DNA of 64,000 bases, from assembly GCA_037176845.1 (NCBI GenBank), contig JAYKXP010000017.1, positions 434,001 to 498,000 on the forward strand, written 5' to 3'. This DNA is from Paramarasmius palmivorus (lineage: Eukaryota > Basidiomycota > Agaricomycetes > Agaricales > Marasmiaceae). Below are positions 24,601 to 35,911 of this stretch, one piece after another. A program made the position numbers and the translations under genes. Position 1 is the first letter of the stretch, and the number at the start of each line of letters is the position of its first letter. A model generated the notes under the pieces. That model made no database searches and was not told the origin of the DNA. It saw only the letters and a program-made list of their open reading frames with translations.

Positions 24601-25378
24601 GACTGTGGCATCGGCGGCGGAGCCCAGAATTCATCCAATATCGACCAGGGCAAGAGCGAACTCATTGATACCGTTCCTGAGTCAAATGAGGCCTTCTCTC
24701 AGCATCGTTGCCTCATTTTCTGTCAAATGAAGCAAATGCTCGACATCATCGAATCTGACCTGTTCAAGCAACACATGCCATCTGTCACCTATATGAGGTT
24801 GGACGGAGGCACGGAAGCCAACAAACGACATGCGATCGTACAGACGTTCAATTCTGATCCCAGTATTGATTGTCTCCTGCTCACCACGCACGTTGGTGGC
24901 CTTGGGTTGACGCTGACTGGTGCCGACACTGTGATATTTGTAGAACATGATTGGAACCCAATGAAGGATCTTCAGGCTATGGACAGGGCACACCGTATCG
25001 GACAGAAGAAGGTTGTCAATGTATATCGGTTGATCACGAAGGGAACCTTAGAGGAAAAAATCATGGGGTATGTTCTATTTGATCTTTTGTTTCCTGTATG
25101 TCCGCTGATAGCATTTCAGTCTTCAACGATTCAAACTCAACATCGCAAACTCGGTCGTTACTCAGCAGAATTCAGGTTTGTCATCTATGGATACGGATCT
25201 GGTGCTCGACCTCTTCAAGCGCACCGATGACAACGCCGCTGCACTAAAGAAAAAGGCAAAAGAGGCCAATGGGCCGGTCAGCCAAAAGCATCTACTTGCA
25301 GGATTAGAAGATCTTCCACCGGAAGACGAGTACGAGGGGTTAGATCTTTCCAGCTTTATGGGGTCTCTTAGGAAATGA
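18698..25378 (+). CDS. mot1: MOT1/BTAF1 TATA-binding-protein-associated Snf2 ATPase
   Basis: The start is an 11-base exon (18698-18708) that joins to 18765 to give MTSRLDRLLLLLDTGSS, the typical MOT1 N-terminus. Further exons include 18765-18963, 19016-19674, 19726-20021 and 20076-20571; about 15 exons in all carry the frame to the stop at 25378. The N-terminal two thirds are HEAT-type repeats (for example AAWEVRHGAAMALRELLKI, DVRSVAASCLLPIAGHL), with acidic and Lys-rich spacers. The C-terminal Snf2 ATPase has DDMGLGKTLQ (split by an intron at about 23,478-23,530), CILDEGHIIKN, LSGTPIQNNVLELWSLFDFL, LTTHVGGLGLTLTGAD and MDRAHRIGQ. It ends SSFMGSLRK. MOT1 uses ATP to remove TBP from promoter DNA and so redistributes transcription in the nucleus. 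The TATA-box-proximal promoter is shared divergently with the JmjC gene (286 bases). Confidence 0.95.
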
Positions 25379-25495
25379 GCGTGCTATCATTATTACATGA
25401 CGATTTAGTAGATAAAGTATAGTACATCGTACACATATACAACTGTACTTAGTAGAACCTTAATAACAAGGAAATTCCAAAAACTAGTAGGAATG

Positions 25496-26260
25496 TCAGA
25501 AGAGTTGGTGATATGGGTGTTTTCGTTTGGGGGAAGTGAGCGCATGGCGCCACAAGTGCGGGAAAGCGAATGCCATAGCCAGAATAGTCACGCCTGCCGC
25601 TGAACCAACAACAATCCCTACCAACTCTCCTAAAGCCAAGTGCTGAACTTGGGGCGAATGTCGATGTGACGATTTGGGGCGGCCACCCTCTGTCGAACTG
25701 GTGTTGATACCAGCAAGACATGACACATCCGAACCGTTTTGAACGAAAAATGCAGAAGACTGTGACAATACAGTCTGGTTCTGCAGCCGTGCCTGGGCTA
25801 CATACCATCCTTGCGCAACATCGACATGAAGCCAGGTAAAATGCTGGTCGTTGGAAGAAAGACTCTCAGATAGAGTTTCGGTAATTGTATTGGTGGTTGG
25901 AGGGTGTTCCGGTATTCCCTGATTTGTGACCAAAAGAGATATAGTTGATTCGAGACCCCCTGTGGGTGTCCAGAAAAAGGTAACGCTATCGCAGGTAGTG
26001 GTATTGACGGGGGCGGCGAATTTCAGGCCCAAGCCTGGGGTGACGATGGTTGTATTCGATGGAGCAGGTGCGGTGGAAGACGTTGATGGGGTCGTTTGAC
26101 TGGGAATTGATGAGGATGAATCAACTGTGGTGGACGATACCGCGCTGGTTGAGCTCCCTTCATCATGATCATCGTCGCCATCTCCATCCTTCCCTTTCTT
26201 AGCGACTATCCCGACCACAAGTAACAGCCAGATTGTATGCAGTGTCCAGAAAAGCTTCAT
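25496..26260 (-). CDS. Ser/Thr-rich secreted-type single-pass membrane protein
   Basis: A single open frame of 254 residues. It begins with a signal peptide (MKLFWTLHTIWLLLVVGIVA), followed by a short charged GKDGDGDDDHDEG stretch and a Ser/Thr/Pro mucin-like linker. Next is a domain of about 100 residues (LKFAAPVNTTTCDSVTFFW ... STISLLVTNQGIP ... VAQGWYVAQARLQNQTV) that looks like an Ig-like beta domain of fungal cell-wall membrane proteins. A transmembrane helix follows (LVGIVVGSAAGVTILAMAFA) with a basic tail (TSPKRKHPY). Several NxT/S sites suit glycosylation. It probably sits in the plasma membrane facing the wall; a sensor role is only a guess. A spliced upstream frame overlaps its start codon. 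Confidence 0.8.
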   Translation of the reverse strand: MKLFWTLHTIWLLLVVGIVAKKGKDGDGDDDHDEGSSTSAVSSTTVDSSSSIPSQTTPSTSSTAPAPSNTTIVTPGLGLKFAAPVNTTTCDSVTFFWTPTGGLESTISLLVTNQGIPEHPPTTNTITETLSESLSSNDQHFTWLHVDVAQGWYVAQARLQNQTVLSQSSAFFVQNGSDVSCLAGINTSSTEGGRPKSSHRHSPQVQHLALGELVGIVVGSAAGVTILAMAFAFPHLWRHALTSPKRKHPYHQLF

Positions 26261-26941
26261 TGACGAGGGTTATCTGTCCAGAGAAGGTCAACCAAAGCAG
26301 CAAACATAATACACCACAACTCACCGGTAATCGTGACAGTGGTTGCCAGAGGCATGTCCCTGAAGAATTCGAGAGTCATTTGGGCTGGTTTTGAATACTG
26401 GTGTGTGCGAAAAAATGTAGAATACTGTATCTGTACCCACGCAGTGGCACTGGACGTGATGGACATCCGCATCCACGGTAGTAGCCGATGAGAAAAATAA
26501 GCATTCTCGATACTTCTTTTCTCTCCCAGCGGATGTTTTCGTGTTTACAAGGGGAACGCCGAGTCGAAAGCCTTGGGTTTGGGAGGTGGTGGTACTGTGG
26601 TAGTGGTGAGGCTCGGAGCCTTAATTTCGGTGTCATTCCGAACAAGTCGTCAATCATTCTAAATTTAGGTTTTGCAATTGAACGAATTGTAAGAGAGAAA
26701 CTTGCGTTTAGCTTCATTGCGCTGGTGATGGTGGTGGTGATGTGGAAAAGTAATAGTACCGAGCTGGTAGTGCCAAGAGCAGGACTATCACTGCCAGTGT
26801 AGACGCCCAAAAAGTCACTTTTGAATCTGTTCTTGTTCGTCCTCGGAGAAGTCATTTGCCTTCCGAGTTTCGGCATGCATCAAGGCTTCCGAATTCGAAG
26901 TAGTCTGCGTTTGTCATAGGAGGTCCACGCAAGGTTGAAGC
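26261..26941. promoter_or_regulatory. Shared divergent promoter with a probable 5'UTR intron on the - side
   Basis: No protein gene is supported, although an open frame of 166 codons on - (26376-26876) overlaps. On -, GTGAGT (about 26,324) and CTGGACAG (about 26,273) look like a short intron in the leader of the gene starting at 26260. On the other side the flavin monooxygenase starts at 26942. Confidence 0.5.
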
Positions 26942-29478
26942 ATGTCATTCAAGGTCGTGGTAGTGGGAGCAGGGCCAGCTGGTAAGGCACTCTGGATTGC
27001 AGTACGCTATGGCTGACCATTTGTAGGCCTCGTAACGGCCAAATCGCTTCTGGAATACGCTGACGAAGAGTACCCTTTCGATCCTGTCGTGTTGGAGCAG
27101 GTGAGTTGCCTCGGTGGATAGGCATCTCAACGAACTCACTGCCATTGGCCTTAGGAGGATGACATTGGCGGAACATTCAGATACCGGTCCTACCAGGCGA
27201 GTTTTCCAGGCCTTGTATTGATGTGAAGGCCAATAACAAATGGTTTTTCACAGAACGCAAACCTAGTTTCATCGAAGCAGCTTACCAGTTTCTCGGACTT
27301 CCGCCTTCCTTTGCATCACCACGACCACTTGACGCTCGAGGCATGTGAGGTAGTTCTTCAAGACTAACACTCTTCTGATGCTATCATCAACTACAGGAAT
27401 ATGTTCAGTACCTCAGAGACTACTGCAAACAGTTCAACCTGACCGAGCGGATCCATCTTAACACAAAGGTCGTCAACATCTCCAGGAATCCGGGAGGTGG
27501 CCACATAATTTCGTTTGTTCAAAGAGCTTCCAAGGATGCGCCATGGGATACCAGTGAGTATGTCTCGACCTGTGACGTCTGCCAGAAGTACCCACTTTTC
27601 TTTAGCGCCACATACGATTCAGGCAGCTTACGTCGCGATATGTTCTGGACTGCATGTTACACCCTCCATACCGGATATCCCTGGCATTCAACATGTTTTA
27701 CACGCTCAAGATGAAAATACATCCTCGTCGGAGCGTGCTGTCTTTCACTCTGCAGATTACAAGTCCAGGTCCCAACTGGCTGGTAAAAGGGTCATGATAC
27801 TTGGGACAGGAGAAACCGGAATGGATATCGCGTATGAAGCCGCAAAAGCTGGTGCTGCAGAGGCCGTGCTTTGTTCGCGTGCTGGGTAAGTTCGCTGAGG
27901 ATTTCGTCATCGCGTCGAACACTGAACTTGCCTTACGTTCAGGTTTCTCTCTTTCCCGAAACTCCTGGTATGGTACTTCAATCTTTTCTCAAGACCTGCT
28001 GAACTTATGTTCCATAGAACGACTTTGAATTTCTTGGCCTCGAATTCAAATCTCCAACGGGTGTTCCCATCGACTGTCTGATCACAAACCTGGGGGAAAC
28101 GGCCTACGTGGTAAGTAGAAAGCCTTCAGCTCACTTACGGTTCCTGACGGTATCGCAGCATCCGTGGGTTGCCAAATCTCACATTCGGTGGTTGTATGTG
28201 GACTTCAATTTACTCCGAAATTCTCAATTTAATTCCTAGCGTAGCATTTCAGATTTTGTCATCAAGCGAGTTCTGTGGTTACTCACAGGAAAGTTCAACT
28301 ACATTCATCGATGCTTTTTGTTGATGTTAATGATGCAGGAACCCAAGCGGGGTGTAATCAATGGGTAAGTCGGTGGCAGATAGCTGCTGGATGTATTGTT
28401 TTCAAACATTGCATATTTGTAGGTCGGCGAGCTGGAACCAGAAAGATTAGGAAGAGCCTATGTGTTCCTCAACAAGGTAAGGCATATCGCAGCGTACAGA
28501 GCTAAGCCATCTGACACTTTCAATACCCAGTCGCACAAGGCAATGCCCTACATCAACCGACCTTATCGCAAGCGACCCGCCTTCATGGAACACTTTTCCC
28601 GTTATATCGATCCCGTAGAGGACTCCCCGCCCAACACAGACTTTGTTGTTGACCTTGCTCCCTTCCCAACCCATTTTCTTCCCAACGGCAGGGCAGTATT
28701 TCCTCTCACCAAGCGAAAAGATGCCATTCGGATGAAGGACCGCGATATCCGACCAGAGGTGGTCATATACGCAACGGGATACCGACAAGAATTTGGGTTC
28801 ATGGATCCAGATTATCCAACGCCTGATAAGGCCGACGTGAGGAATGTAGTGAAAGAAGGTGACGAGACTGTTGGTTTCATTGGGTTTGTCAGGCCCGGAG
28901 TCGGTAGGTTTCCAGGGTCATTCATTAAGGATAACGTTTAATGTTTTCTATGGAACCCAGGCGCAATACCACCGATCGCGGAGATGCAATCCTTCTTCTG
29001 GATTTCTCTGCTCAAGAATCAAGTTCGGAAGCCACTTCCACCGCCTCACTATCACCTACTTGTGAAAGAGAACGCTAGAATAAAGTACGGTGTCGATCAT
29101 TCGACTTATATGAGTACTCTAGCAAAAGACATCGGTGCAGCGCCCGGTCTGCTAGAGTTATGGATGGAACACGGAACTCGTGTCCTCATCTGTTACTGGT
29201 ACGTTTCCTTGGTTGATCATTTTTCCATTCCTCATGCTATATGTCTCCTTGGCAGCTTCGGCGCAGCTTTCACGACCTTCTATCGCCTCGTTGGCCCCTT
29301 CAGGTGTGCTTCCGCACCGAGGATAGTCAAGACAGAGCTTTGGGATACAATTACTCGACGAGGAATTATCGGAAATGTGGTGATGGGCGTCATACCGATG
29401 GCGTTCTACCTGACAATTAACGCTACAGCTTATGTCTTGGGCACAGGCTGGGCAATACTCGGAGGACAGGTCGAATAA
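26942..29478 (+). CDS. Flavin-containing monooxygenase (FMO-like) with hydrophobic C-terminus
   Basis: The start MSFKVVVVGAGPAG|LVTAKSL gives the FAD-binding GxGxxG, with the first intron inside it (from 26982). A multi-exon frame (about ten short introns) runs to the stop at 29478, about 620 residues. Key elements are DIGGTFRY, the FMO-type pattern AVFHSADYK, the second nucleotide-binding motif MILGTGETGMDIA, and the VVIYATGYRQEF motif near the end. The C-terminus has two hydrophobic stretches (AICLLGSFGAAFTTFYRLV, NVVMGVIPMAFYLTINATAY), which suggests membrane attachment, as for microsomal FMOs. It would add oxygen to a soft nucleophile (N or S) using NADPH and FAD; the substrate is unknown. 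I see no secondary-metabolite backbone gene next to it. Confidence 0.88.
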
Positions 29479-29759
29479 AGGTTGCGAACGCGGTGCTCTG
29501 AACGTTTCTTGGACATTGTCGGATGAACTTGTATGTATGATAAGATTGGAACCAAGTGGCGCGAATAAATTGCTCGTGATTACTATCCTCATTACCAGTA
29601 TAGTAAAATACAGGCATTAAGTATTATACAACAAACGTCCGAATGAATGTGGTTGATACAACTGGTCTATGCAGTCGAGAAGCTGAATATCGATACAAAA
29701 GGTAATGCCCAAAGAGTCGTGAAACGAGTCCGAAAACAAGCTATTCGTCACTATCGTGA

Positions 29760-31031
29760 TCAGAGAAGAGATCCCAGCAATGCTCCGACAACCGCGAGGA
29801 CTAAAGTGCCTGCACTATATAGTCTCGTGGATGCGGCAGCATTGTCTTGTGAAGAGCCGTTGTTAGAACCAGTGCCGTTGATTTGCATGGCCTTGGCTTG
29901 GAAGGCGTCAAAGGTATTGGGTGCGACCGCGTTGATGCTGAACACCATTCCACTTCCACAGTGGTTGCCTTGTCGGCAGTATGTCCAGATTGGCTTAGTC
30001 TAGAAGTGATGTTCTGTGAGTGAGATGAACTTGTAGACACCGCGAGGAATATTTACGTCGTTGATCTTGATGGTGTATGTGGGGAAGTTGGTGGCACCAT
30101 CAGCGACAGGCATGCTGTGAAAAAAGGTTGTGAGTCAAAGAATTCGCGAATCCGAACATAAGATGACTTACAATCCAGAGTCGAAACCAATTTCGCCAGT
30201 AGTAGATGTAAGGGAAAGGGCACGGCAAGGTTCGTTGAAAGTGCTTTGTGTAACAGTGTGATTCTTCTGCCTGAATTCGAAGGTGACAGTGTCTCCGACT
30301 TGGGCATTGATGTTGGATGGCTCGTAAGTAAGCTTCCCGGGGCCACCCACAACGACTTTGTGGTCGGTAGAAGTGGCTGCAGTCGGCGCTGATGAACCAG
30401 GGAAGGAAGCGTAGGTCGTAGTAACGGTTTGTCCGCCGGAGACGGTGACAGTAGCGGTAACAGTGACGACGCCAGATGCAGGTGCGGATCCGGAAGGTGA
30501 TGCACTAGTGCCAGTGGGGTTTCCAGTAGCGGCACCCTTGAACTCTCCGAACTTATCCCCAGGATTCACCGCAAAGACCATGCCTTGCTGACAGTGATTA
30601 CCCTGGCGACAGTACATCCACATAGGTTCAGTGTTGTCAACTGTGAGTTCGGCCACTGGGAAATTTGCAGTTACAGCATCTGCAACCGGAATACTAAATC
30701 AAGGATAAGGTCTTGATATCACGACAATATACGGAAAGGCTTACAATCCAGAGTCGATTCCATCTGCAAGGGGAGAACAAGGTGATTGCAAAGTGGATTG
30801 TGTAACAGTGTGGTTCTTCTGCTTGAAGGTAAATCGCACAACGTCTCCGACATTGGCATTCTATCCAAAGCACATCAATCTCGACTCGAAGACATTCCAA
30901 GAGCTACTCACAACGAACTCGGGTTCAAACTTGAGAACTCCTGGACCACCAACTACAACATCGAATGTTGCCGAATGGGCGAGCGGGATTGTTGCAGCAA
31001 GAAGTGCGAGAAGAGACTTGTGCGAGAACAT
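29760..31031 (-). CDS. Secreted GPI-type protein with two tandem cupredoxin domains
   Basis: Exons 30912-31031, 30745-30860, 30172-30693, 30057-30114 and 29760-29999 join in frame to 351 residues. A signal peptide (MFSHKSLLALLAATIPLAHS) is followed by two similar cupredoxin domains. Each has VVVGGPG(V/K)L, a His ligand in QKNHTVTQS, and C-R-Q-G-N-H-C-x-x-G-M supplying the Cys, His and Met of a type 1 copper site. A Ser/Thr/Pro linker (about residues 150-195) separates them. The end (TLVLAVVGALLGSLL after an Asn/Ser/Gly stretch) fits GPI anchoring. Introns fall at matching places in both domains, so the gene grew by internal duplication. Such extracellular Ser-rich cupredoxins are common in wood- and litter-decay fungi and probably bind copper at the wall; no enzyme activity is evident. 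Confidence 0.86.
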
Positions 31032-31786
31032 GATTATACGTGAGATAGACGTTGAATGAATGGGAATCCTTCAAGGATGTGGGAGAGGAAAAAGGTGGAA
31101 TATGCGTTTTCGGACCATTGTTAGGGATTATATACTGCTCGTCGACCTTGACAATGCGCCTTTGAAGACAATGGAGGCAAAAACAAAGAAATGCCTCATT
31201 TACGTAATGAGGTTGCTAAATTTGGACGCGTCGCTATTGTCTCATTTTTTCCCACGAAAGTCATTCTCACCCGAGACAATGTTGAACCTGAAAAAGAACA
31301 ATACCCAAGTGGCGGTGAACTTCGCCGACCTGACCGCCATAGGTAATACGAACAAAAGAAATTGAGAATACCACAGTTTGGGTTCGCTAGAGACACTTCG
31401 GCTCATTTGCAAGCCCTTAAGGCCTTAAAAGCCTTACTCTGGACAGTGGTGCGTCTTCAGGCTGCTTATACCACTGCTCCTGGTTGCTCATCACAGTGCA
31501 TCCGTCCCTTGTCAAGAGATGGCTTTAAAGTAGTGAAATATCAACGTGAATGGACTGGGGCATGGGCACTCTCAAAAGTTTACCAGTTACTCTTCCCAAT
31601 GTCCTGAGATCAACAAACACGGCTTGCGGCACCTAGTTTTGACCAGTGAAAATTCAAAAGGAAAGCTGAGTTAAGTAAGAAATCATATTTGATGGGTTTG
31701 CTGCCATATATGGGAGATTTCCACCGGAAAATTGTATTTCTTTGTCCCGAGAAAAAACATTCCTTTCTCCTGTGAAAAAGGAGTCA

Positions 31787-31909
31787 TTTCTACCAGCCAT
31801 TTTTTAATTCCCGACGATCGGATTGTCCTTCTTTCAGGGCTTTTCAGTGCTTTCCGACCGTCGCCCACCGTCGCACAATGGCCGGGAATTTTGAAATGGC
31901 CGGTAGAAA
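31787..31909. repeat. Imperfect fold-back (inverted repeat), possible MITE core
   Basis: The 26-base arms 31787-31812 and 31884-31909 are inverted copies with four mismatches (TTTCTACC(A/G)GCCATTT ... AATTCCC), enclosing about 71 bases. Weaker inverted similarity seems to extend outward on both sides, to about 31,730 and 31,960, in unusually A/T-rich sequence. Confidence 0.55.
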
Positions 31910-33046
31910 TCAGTTCTTTTGCGCAGAAGAAAAGTTGTTAATTTTCACACGGAAAGCACTTAACTTTTCACCCAATAAACCAGCCATTCTTGGGAGAAAA
32001 AATGGTCTATTTTGCGCAGAGTCTAATACAACTTTTTGCTTGAATTTCTGCCGCGAGAAAGTTGGCTCGGCAACTCGTGAAATGCAATACTATCCAAGAT
32101 CCTATGAATTCGAAGGCAACGACAACGTTAACGCCAAATTTCCCAGTCACCGAGTACTGAGTCACTAAAGAGACTAGAGTATCCTGGCAATGTATGTACA
32201 TCGTTCAGAGACTAGAGACACTGAGTTCGAACCGATTGCCAATGGCGATCACGTGCTGAACTGGTCAGAAGATTTACACCAAACATGAACAAAGGAACAC
32301 GAAAGCGCGCGAGCTGCACCCTGCTGCACCTCTTTCTCATGACCGCTCGGTTAAACTTTTGAAGGTTATAACTTCTCCCTGCCTTTTCCTTTGTTTCCTG
32401 ACATCTCCTCTGTCTTTCCGTAACACAAGAACTACGTTGGGACTACGTGTCCATCACTCCGAGTCCCACTTATGCGTTGTTTGTGTGGGTTATGTCACCG
32501 TACGTGTCGCCACCCGATGCTACAGTTCAACTCAATTTCTCAAAGTTAAGAAAACAGCTCCGACTCAAGATACTTGTTCAATCTCGTTTATATCCCCACA
32601 ACTCCACATCCGAGTCAAGTATATCGCGCGAGTCAAATTCTCCGCTTCGTTTCCGCAAGCCGAACAATCTGAGGTACCTGAAGAAGTCTCGATTCAAGAT
32701 GCGCCTTCCCTACAAACCCATGCAACAGGCCAAAATACACCAAAGCTTTCTGAATAGTCACGCGTTCCCGGCCCTTCATATTCCTCTACTTGTGGGGCGC
32801 GGACGCTGGAAAGGGTTCACAGGCATCAGGAAGCTATCACGATGCAAATTCTATCGAAAGTATACACATTCGGCAAGCAGAAACGTTTCCTGCTACAAGC
32901 TTGTATGACCTTAGTTGTCGAGAGCTGTTCCTTCGACTTCATCCTGACCTGGTGTCATCACGCCTCAACTCCCGCGTACCCTGACGAGGTCTCGTTTCAA
33001 GTGCTAGAGATTGAACGCCATTCAAGTTTTGCACTCAGCCCATACA

Positions 33047-33660
33047 GTCATTCGCGGCTCCTTTAGACATCAAACCTCCTTTAGACAGTGGCCTCTGGCT
33101 GCACCAAATCACGACCTTTGGGCCCCAAAGTTTTTGTATATTAAACCTATGTATCTTGAGCACATAATACTATTTTTTTGTGATTTTTGAATGCTCAGAA
33201 CAAGTGGTATTTTGCTGACATTATGCGGAATGAGCTTGAAATGATTTTGTATCAAGCAAACTTGGCGGAAAGCTTTCCAGGAAAATTCAGGTGAGATATA
33301 TAGACATAATTGATCTGTACATACTTAGATCGGAGTGCTAGAAGGGACCAGGAGAGTATAAGGGCTTTTGACTTTTTCAAGGAGACGGAAAAGCCTTATC
33401 ACTTGCCTATTTTGGATAATCGGCCTACTTGATATGGCTAATCGGGCGCTGTCTAAAGGAACCCAACTCACCCGATAACAACTTTTTTCATTGATCAGTA
33501 TACTACATCTTATGCCCCGTCCCGATAATACATGTAAGTTGATAGAAATGTACTTCATAATGATAGCTAACTGCGTGTGAAGACCGATTGTGAAAAAGTA
33601 TAAAATTCATGGAGCGGGCCCTGCATTAAAAATGTGCTGTCTAAAGGAGCCGCGAATGAC
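33047..33660. mobile_element. Putative non-autonomous element bounded by 23-base perfect inverted repeats
   Basis: Positions 33047-33069 and 33638-33660 are exact inverted copies (23 bases, containing GCGGCTCCTTTAGACA). A second, shorter inverted pair lies inside: TCCTTTAGACAG at about 33,079-33,090 and CTGTCTAAAGGA at about 33,450-33,461. The interior is A/T-rich and non-coding. I see no convincing target-site duplication. Confidence 0.55.
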
Positions 33661-34565
33661 ACGTCAGACCTGCTCCCGAGAAGAAGCATGGAATATAAAT
33701 GAATGACCCGAATAGTCTGGCGTTGACGTTTAGAGTCTAGACGCCGCCGAGTATCTAAGTAGACCTTTGAATGCAACCATAGCGTACCCCAGACCCAAGA
33801 AACACCAGCTCTCCAGCCTCAAACCACCACCATGCAGCCGACCAAATTGTCCGAATAGTTCAAACCTCGCGATTCAACCAAATACCCCAACTAGAAGTGA
33901 TGAATAGCCTCATGAGTCGTGGATCTTCAAGCTGGTAATTAGTGACCCATCGTTACTGAGCTGACGAGGACAGTGTTGGGGTCGATACCTTCTTGGTTTT
34001 GTCCATGTCTTTTTGGAGGTGAACACGAACGCCAGCGCGCAGAATAGCATGGGTGTTCCTGGTTGCGTCTCTTCCAAGTATCCAAGTCCATGCTTCATGT
34101 TCGAATCCATACATAAGATGGTATACCAGAACCCACGGAGAATGGGTTGCATGTGCCTTGATAGCCCGGTTCCCAAAGATATGATTGTGAATAGTTCGGT
34201 TTCCCTATGACGCTCACGTCGTAGGCAAAGAGACGAGGAGTTGAGTGGTATTAAGATGGTTTTCGGGCTCTGGTAGACTCGAGAACGTCCACCAACATAA
34301 AGGAGAGCAGGATACAGTTGTAAGTCCTCACTTCGAACTTCTACATGAAAAGGTTTATGCATGTAGAATGAGGCGCGGGTCGCTCATGTTATGCGACGGA
34401 CTAGCTTCGAGACCGTTCATGCTGTAGTAGTTAGATTCTCCAGGGAGGACATTTTGGCTGTCCCAGCGCACCCTCGTCGCCGGCCCTGCTGCTGAGGTTC
34501 GTCTTTGACGAGCTGACAATAGCACCGAACTTCGTTGTACTGTACAAGTTGTCGAAATAAATCAT

Positions 34566-35828
34566 TCATCCTTCGTCGGTGCGCTCGTGAACGACTTTCT
34601 CCGGCAACAATGCTCCGTGCTCCATCACTATTTCGCACCATGCGTTAGTTTGCTGTGATATCGGGATCAACGATGTCTGTATGCGGATGAATGGGGTGAA
34701 CAACTTACCGATATTTTCGACCTCAGAACTTCCACCCTGTAAGCATCTCCAGATCCAAGAGAGGTCAACCACAATGTAGCGTCTGTAAGGTACGGAAATG
34801 ATGCGCCTAGCGCCGGTTTCTTCACCATGTCCGGGAAGACGGACAAAGGATTCGGTTGCGATCCAGGAATACCCGTTGCATTGTTGACGACCTGAAAGTT
34901 GTCACAGTACTGGATGAATTTTCGCAAGCAACAACATACAAAAATCGCAACGGAGTACGCTCGAGCAATAGAACGAAGATGTCGCATGAAACTTATCATG
35001 ATGGCGTGTCCTTGGGTCGACGTCGAGCTCAGATATGGCCCCAACAGCGGTGTGATCGTGTCAATTACCAGACATCTAGTTCTCGGTGGTGTCAGAGAGG
35101 TAGACTGGTGTGCAGTGGGTGAGGCTGAGCAACTCGAATGCATGGTTGAGACGTACCAGACGGTGGATCACAACCTGTAACACTTGCTGAACAGTCTCGA
35201 GGTCTACTGCAAGGGCAATCTGCAGCCTCTCAAGCGCATTAGCTATCGTTTTCTCCTGAAGGAATATCGTGAGCGTCGAAATCTAGCAAATGAGATTAAC
35301 CGTACCGCCAAATTGAAGGAAGCAAGGATTTGCGCAGCCCGCTCAGCTGAAAAGTCTCCAGTGGTGTCGATATAAACCACATCAGATTCAGGATCATCGA
35401 CGAGAGCGCGAAGAGCAACGTTGAGAACAAGTGTCTATATGCCTACCTCAATGGCGCTCGAATCCCGAAAATGAGGGTTTCCTTACACTTTTTCCTGATT
35501 GGCGGTCTCCAGAAACCTCATAAACATAGGACGGGCGAAATCCTCCACCAAGAATTGCATCTAAACGTATGCAATGAGAGTCTAGGTTACAATATGTTGT
35601 TTGTGGGAGTAGCTGAGAGGCGGAACACCCTTTTGCAGACGAGAGTTCTGCAATAAGGGAGATGTACTTCCGTAACTCTTTGAGAGTCGTTGTACCCGGC
35701 GGTAGTTTTTGGAGAATCTCTAGGTCCGACAGCCCAAAGAGGAGATCCATATCAGTTTTGACACCCAGGCTTTCGAGAGAAGAAACAAGCTCTAGAGGTA
35801 TTGCTGGCACAAGCGCACCGAGTCGCAT
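34566..35828 (-). CDS. RAD51D: RAD51D-like RecA-family recombination protein
   Basis: The start at 35828 (MRLGALVPAIPLELVSS) opens a first exon to 35487, followed by 35306-35434, an exon from 35282, and further exons to the stop at 34566. Introns are in phase 0 wherever I could check. The N-terminal helical domain (SLESLGVKTDMDLLFGLSD) is followed by LDAILGGGF and the Walker A GDRQSGKS|TLVLNVALRAL, then VVYIDTTGDFSAERAAQI. The Walker B is CLVIDTITPLLGPYL, followed by HAIMISFMRHLRSIARAYSVAIF|VVNN. PALGASFPYLTDATLWLTS and the TNAWCEIVMEHGALL end fit the RAD51D/Rdl1 branch of RAD51 paralogues. It would help load Rad51 during homologous recombination. It shares a short divergent promoter with PDCD5. 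Confidence 0.8.
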
Positions 35829-35911
35829 GATGGGAGTATGATGCAAAGTTCCAGTAATATGAATAAGCGCCCGTTTCTCTCTTGCGCAACCGTTCATCAC
35901 TCTCAGTTAAC

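Larger units (their letters stand above)
31032..34565. other. Long gene-poor region with inverted-repeat elements
   Basis: No complete gene is supported. It contains an imperfect fold-back at 31787-31909 and a nested inverted-repeat element at 33047-33660. Frames at 32,359-32,985 on + are Ser-rich and broken, with no family I recognise. On -, about 33,970-34,200, one frame reads NHIFGNRAIKAHATHSPWV...YGFEHEAWTWILGRDA, which looks like a real exon or a decayed gene piece, but I cannot build a gene around it. Confidence 0.45.

Noticed and set aside
26376..26876. 166-codon open frame on the minus strand
   Set aside because: Composition is irregular and no domain is seen; it overlaps the divergent promoter and the leader intron of the membrane protein gene.
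33910..34362. 150-codon minus-strand frame downstream of the RAD51D-like gene
   Set aside because: A different frame over the same bases (about 33,970-34,200) reads more like protein, so this frame is probably a shadow. Neither could be made into a gene.
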